This document shows positions 43,063-53,407 of a stretch of DNA of 64,000 nt, one piece after another. Every line of letters starts with the position of its first letter. Position 1 is the stretch's first letter. The stretch is taken from the NCBI GenBank assembly GCA_019155205.2, contig JAHNZQ020000308.1, forward strand, positions 5,435,312 through 5,499,311, in the 5' to 3' direction. Position numbers and translations under genes: made by a program. The DNA comes from Gracilaria vermiculophylla (Eukaryota; Rhodophyta; Florideophyceae; Gracilariales; Gracilariaceae). Below the pieces are notes generated by a model. The model worked only from the letters and a program-made list of their open reading frames with translations. It made no database searches and was not told where the DNA came from.

Positions 43063-43440
43063 TTCCGCCATAATGTAGAAACCCCGATAAACAAAACGAA
43101 TCCCCATAGCCCTTTTCCCGCCAATTGACGTCTCGAGGCGCACAAGTACGAACTCGGACAATCCCGACCACAGCTATTTCAGTTTCGTTGACGTTCGACA
43201 CTAATTCCCACACAAAATGTCTTACATAGAGGCTGATGCGCCCTAGCTTTCTACATCAGCACAAAAACTATTATCACAAACCAATGAGAAAGAAAAACCT
43301 ATTGAATCGACGGCAGTCTGTAAACAGTCATCCAATCTACCATCTTACGTATCACATAACACGTCAGAACACACCAATACCAGAGAATTCTCTCCTCGCC
43401 AAAATATCGAAACTCAGCACTACGACCACGACGCAGTTCT
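43063..43440. other. Spacer, nothing recognised
   Basis: Short frames only (43019-43213 - and 43236-43442 +), without domains. Confidence 0.3.
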
Positions 43441-43736
43441 AGCCTTCTTTCAAATCATGAGCCGAGCTGGGTATGGAAATCGCAAGGCTCGAAAAAAAGC
43501 TTAAAAGGGGTCTTCAAAGAGGCCGTTAAACTTGCGGCTGCAGAGCATAATGTAAAACGAACCGCTAAGGGATGGCAGAAGAAGTTTACTAGGATAAAGC
43601 AAGAGTACTCTGCTTTTGTTACGAAGCTACATGCGTCTGGAATTGTAGTGCAATGCCCCAAAGAGGAAAAGACCACGAAGGCGTTCGGAATCTCCCTCTC
43701 TATGAGGCGGCGCAGCGAACAGAGCACCCTCCAGTG
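43441..43736 (+). pseudogene. Myb/SANT-like DNA-binding fragment (tentative)
   Basis: Two plus-strand pieces overlap by a frameshift near 43490: HDAVLAFFQIMSRAGYGNRK, then FKEAVKLAAAEHN and GWQKKFTRIKQEYSAFV. The helix-rich, Lys/Trp-containing pattern resembles the Myb/SANT-like domains found in Harbinger-type transposons and in plant-type trihelix proteins. No transposase or second domain follows. Family assignment is weak. Confidence 0.3.
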
Positions 43737-44303
43737 AGGCGCAACTAGCCGGGTGTAAACCGGGGCCTCACCTTCGCGACTAGCGCAGAGGTCGTCAAGT
43801 GGAGAAGCGGTGACACGGGTGCAATCCTCTAGCGAGGTACGAGCCCGGCTAACGGGGAGCGCGGGCCTGCTGTGGTAGCGGGTCGCGCGAGCGTAGAGCT
43901 ATCCGGAGATCCGGTGAACTGTACCTCGTACGAGGACGAACGCGACAACGATAGAAACACTCCCAAAGTTGGGTTCTATAACACGCAAGGCGGCTAAGCT
44001 ACCATGTGCAACGGGCAATCCCTCCGATGAGGAGTAGAGAGCGTCCGAAGGCGTAGAAACGTAGGACCGAGACCCTTGGTGGGGGGACTTTACTGTGTGC
44101 GCCGGCCGCAGGGCCGGTGCGCTAAGTACTGCCACACTGTGAAGTGCACAGTGTCATTCATCCCAAAATTGGGTTCTAAAGGTATGTAAAATCCCCCCAA
44201 TTTGTGGCACACCTCTAGCAATCATGATGTGGTCCACGTGTACCATCCGCACCATGCGGCGTCATTTCTATCATAAAATACTGTACCAGTCCCCAATGGG
44301 GTT
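43737..44303. other. GC-rich spacer with repeated short palindromes
   Basis: CCCAAAGTTGGGTTCTA (43962) and CCCAAAATTGGGTTCTA (44162) lie exactly 200 bp apart, and a third palindrome CCCCAATGGGG is at 44291. They may be part of the untranslated or terminal region of the element that follows. Confidence 0.45.
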
Positions 44304-46442
44304 ATGAACCAAAGCCACGAAGTTCCCCGATACCGGGCGTTGCTCTACACATCCCCCTCCCCAAGACGGGGCGTACATCCCATGATGGACAGAGCACCGG
44401 CGAAGATGCAATGCAAAAAAGCAACTGACCCGGGTTCCCCGGTTGACCGCCCCACGAAGGGCAACTACGGTTTCAACGCGACATCCGACCCGACCATCTG
44501 TGCAACACCGTCGTCTCCGTCCTCACCGTCTGAGCGTTCTACCGTCTCTGCGAGTCTTACACCGTCACTCCGCCCGGCCACTCCGGTAGTCGACCTCAAC
44601 ACGAGGGAAATGCCTCCGAATCAGCCCCCAAAGAACCCTTCACAGGGATACTTCCCCGGGTTCCGGTCCTTGCCACGTCCGTCAGCGGGTCGTGGTGGCC
44701 AACCCGGTATGGGGACTAGTGTAAACGCAGCGCAATCCGGCCTCGGAGCACCCGTACACACGCCTCGAACCGTCGCCGCGCAACCGCCAGGCTTCGTACC
44801 TTCCCCGTCCGTGGTTCCGTACCCAATGCCGATGTGAAACTGGCTTGCGGCCCACCTACTCCCCGCGGCTCATCCGGCGGCAGGAGGCCATTTGTGGCCA
44901 ACATTTGACTCCCTCGTAGGGCTGAACCCGAACAATCCTCGGCATGCGATGCGTTGGCGCTTGGCGCCGTGGTTCCACCCGGTCGCTGTCCTCGATAAGG
45001 GTCTTACCTCCGCATACGTGGACGCGTCGGACAATTTGCCCGGCGATCTTCCCGGTATCGTTACGACCTCGTGGGACTGGCGTCACAGGATTGCCATCCT
45101 GGTTCATCACATCCGTCGGCTTCCCCGGGAAAGCGTAGCCTCCGCACATGCGGCATTTATTACTATCGCATAGCAGCGGCAGAATCGCGCGCCGTTTGAG
45201 ACGCCGATATCTCCGGGCCTTCGGTTTGACATCGAGTTGTACCGCACACGCGGGGAGGTCCCGTACTGCGAGCGCTTAGCCACGTTGGAAACATTCGCAT
45301 GGCGCCGTGTCCCGATCGCTCGGCAAGAAGCCCTATGTTGGGATCGACCGATTCTTCGGGCAGAGTTCCGATATCTCTCACAGGACTATCGGTACAACTT
45401 CCTGCAGCACTTCATCCGTTTCGAAAGGCGTTTGCGATCCCGACTCGGGTACTTCGTTCCGTATCAAAATGTAGAAGTCGAACGCATCGCGGCTCCGCAC
45501 CGGCGCGGTAGGTATGTACCTCTCCTCGATTGGTGGGCAGCGTTAGAGGTCTGTCGCGGGTGCTACGTCGACCTTATCCCGGTGATGACCTACATGGGGT
45601 CGTATCTCATGATTGATCTCCGCGCGGGGTTATGGTCCGTGGTTGTCACGGAGTGGGCTGCCCGCGTAGCGGCATATATCCTCGATGAGACGTACGACCA
45701 ATATCGCCTGTGATATATCCCTCCCCGAGTACGGGCGGCGATCCGAATTCTGGATCTGCGTGTTCCCTTTGGGGGTGAGGAGAACGCCGAGGAGCCGTTG
45801 ACTCTCCTCGACTTCATCGACGGAGTTGATTGGAGTGAGGTCCCAATAACGCAGAGCAAGCGCGGCCAAGCGGCCGCTGGTTCAGGTCCCGGTCTCGGGC
45901 GCAATACAGCATTCGCGGTCGATTATGTGTTCTTCGACCCCTGGGAGTATAGAGAACTGACGGCCGCAGAGGCGGGAGATCTTCGCGAAGCGCCACGCCG
46001 GATTCCCGAAGGGCACCCCATTGGGTTCGTCGATTCGGACGATTACCAACAGGCATATCCGGGTGGTGATCCAATGGTAGATAACGATTCCGACTCGGGT
46101 GGTGAAGCGCCATATGCGATGAATGTCGCCTCCGCGGGCGGTGTCAGTGGCCGTTCCCCATCCGGGGTAGGCGATGTTGCGCCGAATGTCCCCAGCGAGG
46201 GCACGTCTGCGACAGCAGTCGGCTCCCATGGGGGGGTGCTGAACCCGGCTCGGCTGGTCACGCGACGGGCGCGGCAGCGCCGGGCTCGAACGCGAGCAGT
46301 GCCGGCGAGGCCGAGATCATCGCGAGGTTCCTCAGGAGTTCCGGTTTTAATGCCCACGAGGCGGGGGGTGACGTCTCCGCAATGCGGGATGCGCTCACGA
46401 ACCGCCTTCGCGGTGGTCGTTTTCCACCTGGGGGCAGTAGTT
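44304..46442 (+). pseudogene. Long decayed retroelement ORF (gag-like or antisense ORF), unit 1
   Basis: A single plus-strand frame runs from the ATG at 44304 to about 46230 with only three stops (TGA 44835, TAG 45171, TGA 45711) and no frameshift. Near the G-run at 46227 it shifts to a better frame (EAEIIARFLRSSGFNAHEAG) that ends in TAA at about 46440. The first 180 residues are Pro/Ser-rich and disordered. About 350 residues of folded-looking sequence follow (FLQHFIRFERRLRSRLGYF, YLMIDLRAGLWSVVV). Then comes an acidic, Gly/Ser-rich stretch and a final helix. I recognise no domain. It converges on a chromodomain ORF that ends at 46556 on the other strand. The minus-strand ORF at 49153-51071 has the same architecture. 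Confidence 0.5.
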
Positions 46443-46555
46443 AACCATTCGCCGGTGCCCGATCGTTTCCCGCCTAGGGCTTATTGTAGCGTTGTATCCA
46501 TATGGAGTAAACGTGATCCACTTGTGGCTGGTGACCCGGGTATGCGGCATGCTAG

Positions 46556-47785
46556 TTACCCAACTTGGGCTTTGTGCAACGTAAACGGTAGCGCGGTTCC
46601 CGCATGGCGGTGGTACTGTACCAGTTTTGATCTGGGAAGGTGCTCGATTGGTTCGAGAGTATCCCATTCTGGGGCGTAGCCGTACCAACGTACGCGGTAC
46701 TGCAGTATACCGTCCTGATCCCGGGAGTGGCCGACGATGCGCTCCACTACGTACTCCTGTGAGTAGACGTTCCGGCCTTCGGGGTTGTTGTCACGCCCCA
46801 AAACGGGAGTTTCCCTGTGAAGGGTTTGCGAATTCACGGGACGCGGCGCCCTGAGCCGTGTGAACCCACTCGGCTTTCCTTGCAGAGCGTACATCGTATT
46901 CATAGCGCTGCTTGGCGGCGTTTCCCGGTTGCTGGTTGACATCCCCTGTGCGGGTTGTGTCGGCTGTTCCACCTGCGTGGGTGTCACTTCCCGGATTGAA
47001 TTCGTAAGCATGCCGTACGGATGTGCCGGCGGCCGCGCGTTCCCGCTCTCGGGTGACGCTCTCGGCTTGAGCATAGCCGCTGCGGCGAATTCCGGGACAT
47101 CCCGATACGGGTGGCGACCGTGCGCTCCGCGGTACTCATCCCTTACTGCGAGGTGACGAACTTCCCCCAGTCTTGATGGTGGCAGGGGTTGTCCGCGTGG
47201 CTCTGGCCTGTTTATCCGAGACACTAGGGGCGTTTTGACCCTTGACGAGGGAGGCTCGTTGGCGTTCACGCAGCGATTTTCCGGGATCTCCTGCGTCTTC
47301 CCCTCGTTGGGCTCAAGGCTGTCGAGTACTGGGTGCCATTTCGCGCTCTCGTTAACCGTTCCCTTTGAAGGGTTGGCCGTTTTTGACGCGACGACCCGAG
47401 CTCCTTCCATGACTTGTCCGACCGTTTGTGGGGAGTTCCCGCGGTCCGCGGTGTGCGGCTTCGTTGACACTCGGTACGTGACGTCAGGCAATGATCACGG
47501 TTCATCCCCCGATGGGGTCAGCGGAACGACCAGCCTCGCTTGTTGCTCGAAGTGGTTGGGTCTTTCCTCAAGCGAGGGTGTGGGGTAAGTGCCCACTTCT
47601 GTATTTGCGCGTTTCCGCCGGCCATTAGGTATTGCGGTGCGCCTTCCCCATGTCTCACGGTTGTTATCCCGTTGCGACGGCGGTTGTACAGGAGCCGCAG
47701 TTGAGAAAGTAGTCTCCTCCCCCTCTCTAGACGGAGCAAGGGGTATGAGATCACTGATCGTTTCTCGAAGATCACGCATGCCATC
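46556..47785 (-). pseudogene. pol C-terminal tail with chromodomain, unit 1
   Basis: A minus-strand frame of about 410 codons with one stop (TGA at 47495). Most of it is Pro-rich and disordered. Near the end is a clear chromodomain (YVVERIVGHSRDQDG, then LQYRVRWYGYAPEWDTLEP, then EHLPRSKLV). Chromodomains at the end of gypsy integrases steer insertion to marked chromatin. The integrase core that should precede it is missing: the frame meets the other unit's integrase head to head near 47785. The linker before the chromodomain is unusually long. Confidence 0.7.
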
Positions 47786-48847
47786 CCCCTCCGGAGCAGC
47801 ACTGCAGCAGTAATAGCCTACGACGTTCTGGAGCACTGGGTTTACCCCTACGGGATACCATTGTACCTCCTCATGGAAAATGGACCCCAGCTCGCGGCGA
47901 AGCTCTTTAGTGCCCTCTCCAGAGTGCTGGGTATGAAACAGTTGTTCATAACTGCCTATCACCTCCAGAATAACGGGCAAGCGCAGAGGTTCAACAAGAC
48001 TATCGCCTCGAGGCTGAAGCACTACGTCGCGGAACACCAGAAGGATTGGGACCCACGTGTGGGTCCCCTCACGCATGCATACAACCTGCAGGTGCACCGC
48101 TCCACGGGGACCGCTCCTTTCAATCTGGTGCTCTCGCGCATCCCGCCAAGTGCCGTCATTGCGGCAGGCTCCATGGCGCACCCGGCGGATGGGCCCCAGT
48201 CACCAACAGCGGCGCAAGCCAGACGCTCCATTCTAAGGCGATATGAGAACGCACTCTCTCTAGCAAAGGAGAGACTCAACGCCTGGCTGAGGAGATATAA
48301 ACAGGACTTCGACCAAAAGGTGAATGCAGGCCCTCACCTGAAGGACAACGACGAGTGTTTCCTCGACAAATCTAGAGAATCATCCAACGAACCACCGGAC
48401 ATCATGCGCAAGTTAGCGCCGACCACCTCCGGGCCTTACATAATCCTGGCCACCTAAAGGAACAACGCTTTCGCTATTGAAGTAAACGGGTTCAGAGACG
48501 TCGTATCCCGTGATAGGGTGACGAAATTTCCAACGCCCAGCCTCTCAGGAATGCCCGCTACCCGACCTCAGGGGCCACGCGCGGAACTTCCTCATCCGAT
48601 CCCCTCAGGAGCGACGACAACGCTTGATACTCGGAACCACATCACCGCTCTCGGTGAAGCATTGATGAAGGCCCCCGACGCCATCGTGACCCCTGAAGGT
48701 GACATCCTCTACGCAGTGGACCATATCGTCTCCCACCGACAAACCCCAGCCAGAATACTGTACTGTGTCCGCTGGTATGGGTACACCTCGAAGGACGACA
48801 CGGAAGAGCCTCTGGAACATATCCCGGAGATCTTCCTTAGGCGATAA
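47785..48847 (+). pseudogene. Chromovirus integrase C-terminal half plus chromodomain, unit 2
   Basis: One plus-strand frame with a single stop at 48455. It begins inside the integrase core: HWVYPYGIPLYLLMENGPQ, then ITAYHLQNNGQAQRFNKTI, HRSTGTAPFNLVLSR. The second catalytic residue, normally Asp in SDNGxQ, reads Glu (MENGPQ). The last, normally Glu in NGQxERFN, reads Gln (QRFN). The GPY/F module follows (SGPYIILAT, DVVSRDRVTKFP), then a chromodomain (YAVDHIVSHRQTPARI, CVRWYGYTSKDDTEEPLEHI). The upstream pol part is absent. The order IN, GPY/F, chromodomain is that of chromoviruses. Inactive. Confidence 0.82.
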
Positions 48848-49152
48848 CACGCCAATCTGGTGCGGAATCACCTCTCCACATAGGCGCTTCCGTTTACGAA
48901 AGGAGGAGAGGGCCCCTAATCGGAGTTTTTTTTCGTCTACGCAGTCTACCTTCCACCTGGAGTTCATTTTTTCGCCTCCAAGATGCTATCGCTCGCTTTT
49001 TGCACGCTTCCGCGGAGGCACTTCGTGTCGCTGAGCGCGAGGGCATGGCCTATTCGTATGGCAACTACCGTTCGTGGAGCTTCTGCTCCAACTTAAGGAT
49101 CTTTCATTCCGTCGCTACCGGTAGCGAACTCCCATTTCCAGGGTTCTATCAC
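48848..49152. other. Gap between convergent ORFs of unit 2
   Basis: About 300 bp between the chromodomain stop (+) and the end of the minus-strand ORF. I see no terminator-like motif. The frame 49000-49293 (+) overlaps the minus-strand ORF and lacks domains. Confidence 0.3.
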
Positions 49153-51071
49153 CTACAGGTCACTGAATTGCATCGTATACTCCGCTTTGGGGCGCGCTTT
49201 TGCCGTGAGCGCTTGGTTATCGAAGAACTCCGACAGGCGTTCCTTGATGGCGGCCACCGAGGCTCGGTCCGCCTGGGCCATGTGGAGTTCTAAGACCCAG
49301 TTACGTGACTCGCGCAGAGCCTCTGTACGAGAAGCCGGAGCAGGACGGCCCGTCAACAGGCACGCCTGCCTCAACTCCAGGAAGGCGGCAACCATAGCCC
49401 CATAGGATAGTCCGCCGACGGTGCACCAGACGCGGCCACCTCCTTTGACGGCGCAACAACCGCGACGTAAGGAGCTGTGGACGGCAAGCCAGGTGGAACA
49501 AGGCCTTCCCGACGGGACTCCGCAGCTTCTGCCGTGGGGATCGGAAGAACCAAGGACGGGGTCGGTGACACCGAAGGTGATGGTGGTGCGGGAACTGGGA
49601 CGCTCCGCAGGCGAAGCTGAAGAACAGGCACAGGGAAGCTTCGGATTCGGGGTTGCACCACATGGGCCGAAGGTACCGGGACGGGATGAATCTCGTCCTC
49701 TTACATAGAAGACACGGCAGCTACCACTGCAGGAGCACTCGGCCTTGTGGCGGGCCGCGGCGTTATCACCTCAGGTGGGGCACCCATTTTTTTGGACGGA
49801 GCCGGTAACCGACGGTGCGTGTCATGTGCCAGACTCCCCATCAAGGGGTTATAGTCGGATATTCGGAGCCGTGGCACCTGAGGAACCCGAGAACGGGCCA
49901 GACGGAGAAAGGCCGGGTAGGCTCGCCCGTCATCATCTCCATTAGGAATCCTCACGATGCGGTGGAACTTATCTTCGCCGTAGTCGCGCCAAAAGAAGCC
50001 CGGCATGTCATTCCACGCTACCTGCAAGTTGTAATCCAGAAGGTTCTTCGCCTCGGACTCACTCCATGCGGTGCCCGTAAAAAGTTTCTGGATGCCAAAG
50101 GAGCGCAGGAACCGGATAATGGACGCTGACAAGGGGGGCAAACGTCCGCCGGTCGGCTGATACGACGAGTTCCAGTAGAGGCGATCGTCACGGCACCGAT
50201 TATAGGAGTTTATGCCCTCGTCGGCTTCTTGGAGATACGCCATCAGGGTGCCGAGCGCGAGTACCCCCGAGGCGATCAACATGACGAAACGCCCTATGGG
50301 GTCATGGGGATCTAGAACCTCGGAGGTGTGGGATGCGAAGGTCATGGGTGTCGCTACGCAAAGGTGCGGGGATACCCAGTGGTCCTTTGAGGAGTTGTTG
50401 ACCTTGGGTTAGTACTTAGGACGTTTTCCGGAAGGCATGTCACGAAATTCCTTGTTATGCCAACCATAAAAGTATCCGAAGGCGGTGCGTACTCGAGTTT
50501 CATCCGCAAGGTGCGTCTTCCATCGATTTCGGTTGAGCCAGTAAAGGCGATCGTATGGGGGATCGAAGGGCAACACAACGAGGGCAGAGAGTCAATCGGC
50601 AATGCTTTCGGGTCGCCTAGCGCGTTGGTGGGAGTTCTTCAAGTGAAGGAGTACTTGGAGTCGCGCCTGAACCTCGCGTTCCTCTGCGCACCTCATATAT
50701 GGAGTATCGCAGTGTCCCACCGTGGTTGGAGCGTTGTCGCCATGCACCGGAGTGTGGAACCATTGAGCGCGATAGGCGTCTACCCGGTTCAGATTCTGGT
50801 CATTCCACGCAACCTCCGGTACGGGGCGAAATCGCATTGCCTGGAGGTATGGGCCGAAGTGGTGAATGTAATCCTCCACGGGGCACGGGAGACTTGCGCG
50901 CCTGTCGTGGAACGGGACGAAGACCCGCGTGGCATGGTGATCAAACTGCTCCCCTGGGCGGAATGAGGTACCGGTCGAGGTGTGGTACACCTCAGGATTT
51001 GATGGAGACTTAGGCGCCGGAGTTGGAGAAGACATGCCTAAAGTGTGGAAATCGGGGTGGATGGCGACCAA
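49153..51071 (-). pseudogene. Long decayed retroelement ORF (gag-like or antisense ORF), unit 2
   Basis: Minus-strand pieces 51071-50592, 50602-50354, 50345-49701, 49661-49371 and 49395-49153 together make about 640 codons. The 50345-49701 and 49661-49371 pieces share a frame across one stop. Architecture from the N terminus: a short Pro/Ser-rich start (MSSPTPAPKSPSNPEV), a folded region with many Trp/Phe (VAWNDQNLNRVDAYRAQWFH, YLQEADEGINSYNRC), a Pro-rich stretch and a final helical segment. No zinc knuckle or known domain was found. It converges on the chromodomain ORF ending at 48847, as in unit 1 mirrored. Possible relation to the 44304 ORF is suggested by GSYLMIDLRAGLW against GRFVMLIASGVL. 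Confidence 0.45.
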
Positions 51072-51754
51072 ACGCGTGGCACCCGCTGAGGAGAGTGACC
51101 TGACGCCACTTTAGGAGAGGACCGCGGTTGTACGTCCGCCCGGAGAAGAACCTGCGTCGAGCCGCCATCGGGTAATTCGCGGAGAGGCCGGGCGACCGAA
51201 AGCAGGCGAGGTATGGAGCACCATAGAGGGGCGTACGTTCATATCCAGTGGAGGCTGACGGGGGTGCAAACGAGAGGATTATGAGACTTGCACCTTCACG
51301 GAGATGGAACGAACGGACGCGATGAAGTGGTTTTTTCCCAGAGAAGGACCCGCGAAGGAACCGAAGCGTCACGCGCCTTGAGAGAGTCGGTGTCCAGTCC
51401 GGGCTGAGTCACGCTCCGGCCACGAAGGTTTCCCGCCTGCAACGCGCACGACAAGCTCGAGTGCGTGGGAGCTCACGCCGCCAAATATCGCCGTTGCTCC
51501 GACGAAATACGCCAAGAAGGAGGAGTCGCAGCCGAGGCAAGGAGGAGTATGGCCTGCAAACACCGCAATGAATAAAACGGGAGCCCGTGGCGGTACGCCG
51601 TGCAAGAGTATGGAAATATGAAGAAACGCCTGAGGGAAAGAATGTGTCACACCGCCGGGGCCCACGTTTCCATCAATACCGATAGGAGCCACCCCGGAGA
51701 TCGAGGAATTTGAAGATACACCTCGAGAACGTGGTGCAATTTAGGAAAGAGGTA
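51072..51754. other. Unit 2 region between ORF and LTR
   Basis: GC-rich, without a supported gene; frames at 51010-51372 and 51369-51692 (-) have no domains. It ends in a purine-rich AGGAAAGAGG directly before the LTR at 51755, a candidate plus-strand polypurine tract. Confidence 0.4.
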
Positions 51755-52309
51755 TGTAGGACAGTGGCTCCTAAGGGAAAAATGGTGGTGTGGCCTTATG
51801 GCATAATATTCCTAAGGAGGGCTCGTATTTTATTAACCGAGACACTAGGTGCATAATTCTGCCCGCGTGCGCTACAGTATCCTTAAGAGACAGTAGAATT
51901 ATTATTTGTTTTACTTACTTTATGCAGATAATTACTAAAGTAGTGAGACCTGCCGAGGCGAGCTCCCGGCTTGATACCTAATCTACCTGTTGAGCTCCAT
52001 CTCTGGGAGAGTAGAGATATTCACCTTTGGGTCTTCATCTACTTTTCCGGTTGGAGACTCTCGTCGATTATTCTCAGGTTTCTAAGCCGCCGATCCCCAG
52101 GTCGCCTCATAGCAGCGCCCGTAGGAGCATTGTCCGCCCAGTGAACCCCCCCCTCCGCTTGGTGTGTGTGGATCCTCTTTAAGACTTTCCACGGCTCGCG
52201 ACAGCGGATACTGAAGACCACCTTTAGGAACACGCACCTTTGGAGCCAACAAAAACTCCTAATGGAAAATGTGCTCTACTGCCTCGAAAAGAGAACTGAC
52301 AGTGCCACA
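51755..52309 (+). mobile_element. LTR of the 554-bp family (copy 3), probable 3' LTR of unit 2
   Basis: 555 bp, the reverse complement of copies 1 and 2. In this orientation it starts TGTAGGACAGTGG and ends CTGACAGTGCCACA. The flanks AGGTA and TTGTA match at three of five bases, so unlike copies 1 and 2 no clear duplication frames it. That and the polypurine-like AGGAAAGAGG at its left edge suggest it is the 3' LTR of the plus-strand unit 2. Its right edge lies in the reverse transcriptase frame of the minus-strand gypsy element. Confidence 0.75.
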
Positions 52310-53407
52310 TTGTATTGCAATACCTTTCTCAGACACGTGAAAACCGAAGAAGTTCAGTTCTTTCGCGCCAAATGCGCATTTGCTGTTCTTCGCAAATAAG
52401 TGGTTAGCGCGGAGTGCGTCTAATACCGTGCGCAAGTGCGTTTGGTTTTCCTCGGTAGTTTGGCTGTATACCAGTATATCGTCGAGACAGAGCACTAGGA
52501 ACCATTTATTGAGGCAGCGAAGTTAGGACGTGATGAGTCACAAGAACGCGGTTTGGGCAATGGTGAGCCTGAAGCACAAGACATGCCATTCGAAAGAACC
52601 GAAGCGGGTGCGAATAGCAGCTTTTCAACAATCCGTTTCCCGTATTCTCATTTGGTGGTAGGCGCCTACTAGATCAGTCTGGGAAAAGTAGCGCGCGCCT
52701 CCCACCTGGTGTAGCGCTTCATCGATGAGCGGCAGGGGTGTGGACTCGGGGATCGTGATTCGATTCAGCTCGTGATAGTCGCACACCATCTGGAGCTCCC
52801 CAGACTTCTTTTTGACGAAGAAGACGGGTGCTCCGTAGGGGGAGGTGGAGGGGCGGATGAGACCCTTGCGGTGGAGGTAATCCAGGGTGTTGCGCAGCAT
52901 TGTGACTTCATTGGCAGAGAGGCGGATGACCGGGCGAAGCGGTAGAGGTTCGTCTTGTTTAAGGTTGATCTCGAAACGAAGTTCCCTTTCTGGCAGGCGT
53001 TTTTCCAGGAGGTCTTCACGGAAGATGCCGTGATGTTCCTTGACGGTTTCTGAGAGCTTCGAGTGCCAGAGCATAGAAGAGTTTGGTTGGCGGCCAATGG
53101 CGAATAGCTTGCACTCCTTTTCTCGTGTAAGTGGGCGGAGGCGTGTAAACGAGATCGTCGGAATGATCTCGGATTTGGGGGGCGGGGCGGAGAATGAATG
53201 TCTGCGGGGGAAGAAGCGGAACTGGGAGCCTTCAACACGCTTAATGGTCAGGATAAACGAGTCCCAATCGACAGTAGGGAGTGTGTTGCGAAGCCACTGA
53301 CATAAGACCGTGATTAGAGGTAGGTCATCGATGGTTTCCCGCATCTGTATCACATATACTGTGATTTCAGCCCGCAACTCGCCCAGTGGAATGACAGTCC
53401 TCGTCAC
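52310..53407 (-). pseudogene. Reverse transcriptase region of gypsy element Z, truncated
   Basis: Minus-strand open frame 53407-52625, continuing with stops to 52310. It holds the entry to a Ty3/gypsy RT: RPVIRLSANEVTMLRNTLDY, GLIRPSTSPYGAPVFFVKKK, VCDYHELNRITIPESTPLPL, FSQTDLVGAYHQMRI. After stops near 52600 the catalytic box reads LCLDDILVYSQ (Asp pair kept), followed by FFGFHVSEKGIAIQ. There the frame is cut by the LTR at 52309. The rest of RT, RNase H and integrase do not appear on the other side of that LTR, so this copy is truncated. Confidence 0.85.

Noticed and set aside
45590..46357. Several minus-strand frames over 100 codons
   Set aside because: Antisense shadows of the long plus-strand frame at 44304-46442, with no domain of their own.
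47800..48181. Upper part of the minus-strand frame 47495-48181
   Set aside because: It is antisense to the well-supported integrase. Only the part below about 47785 fits the chromodomain tail.
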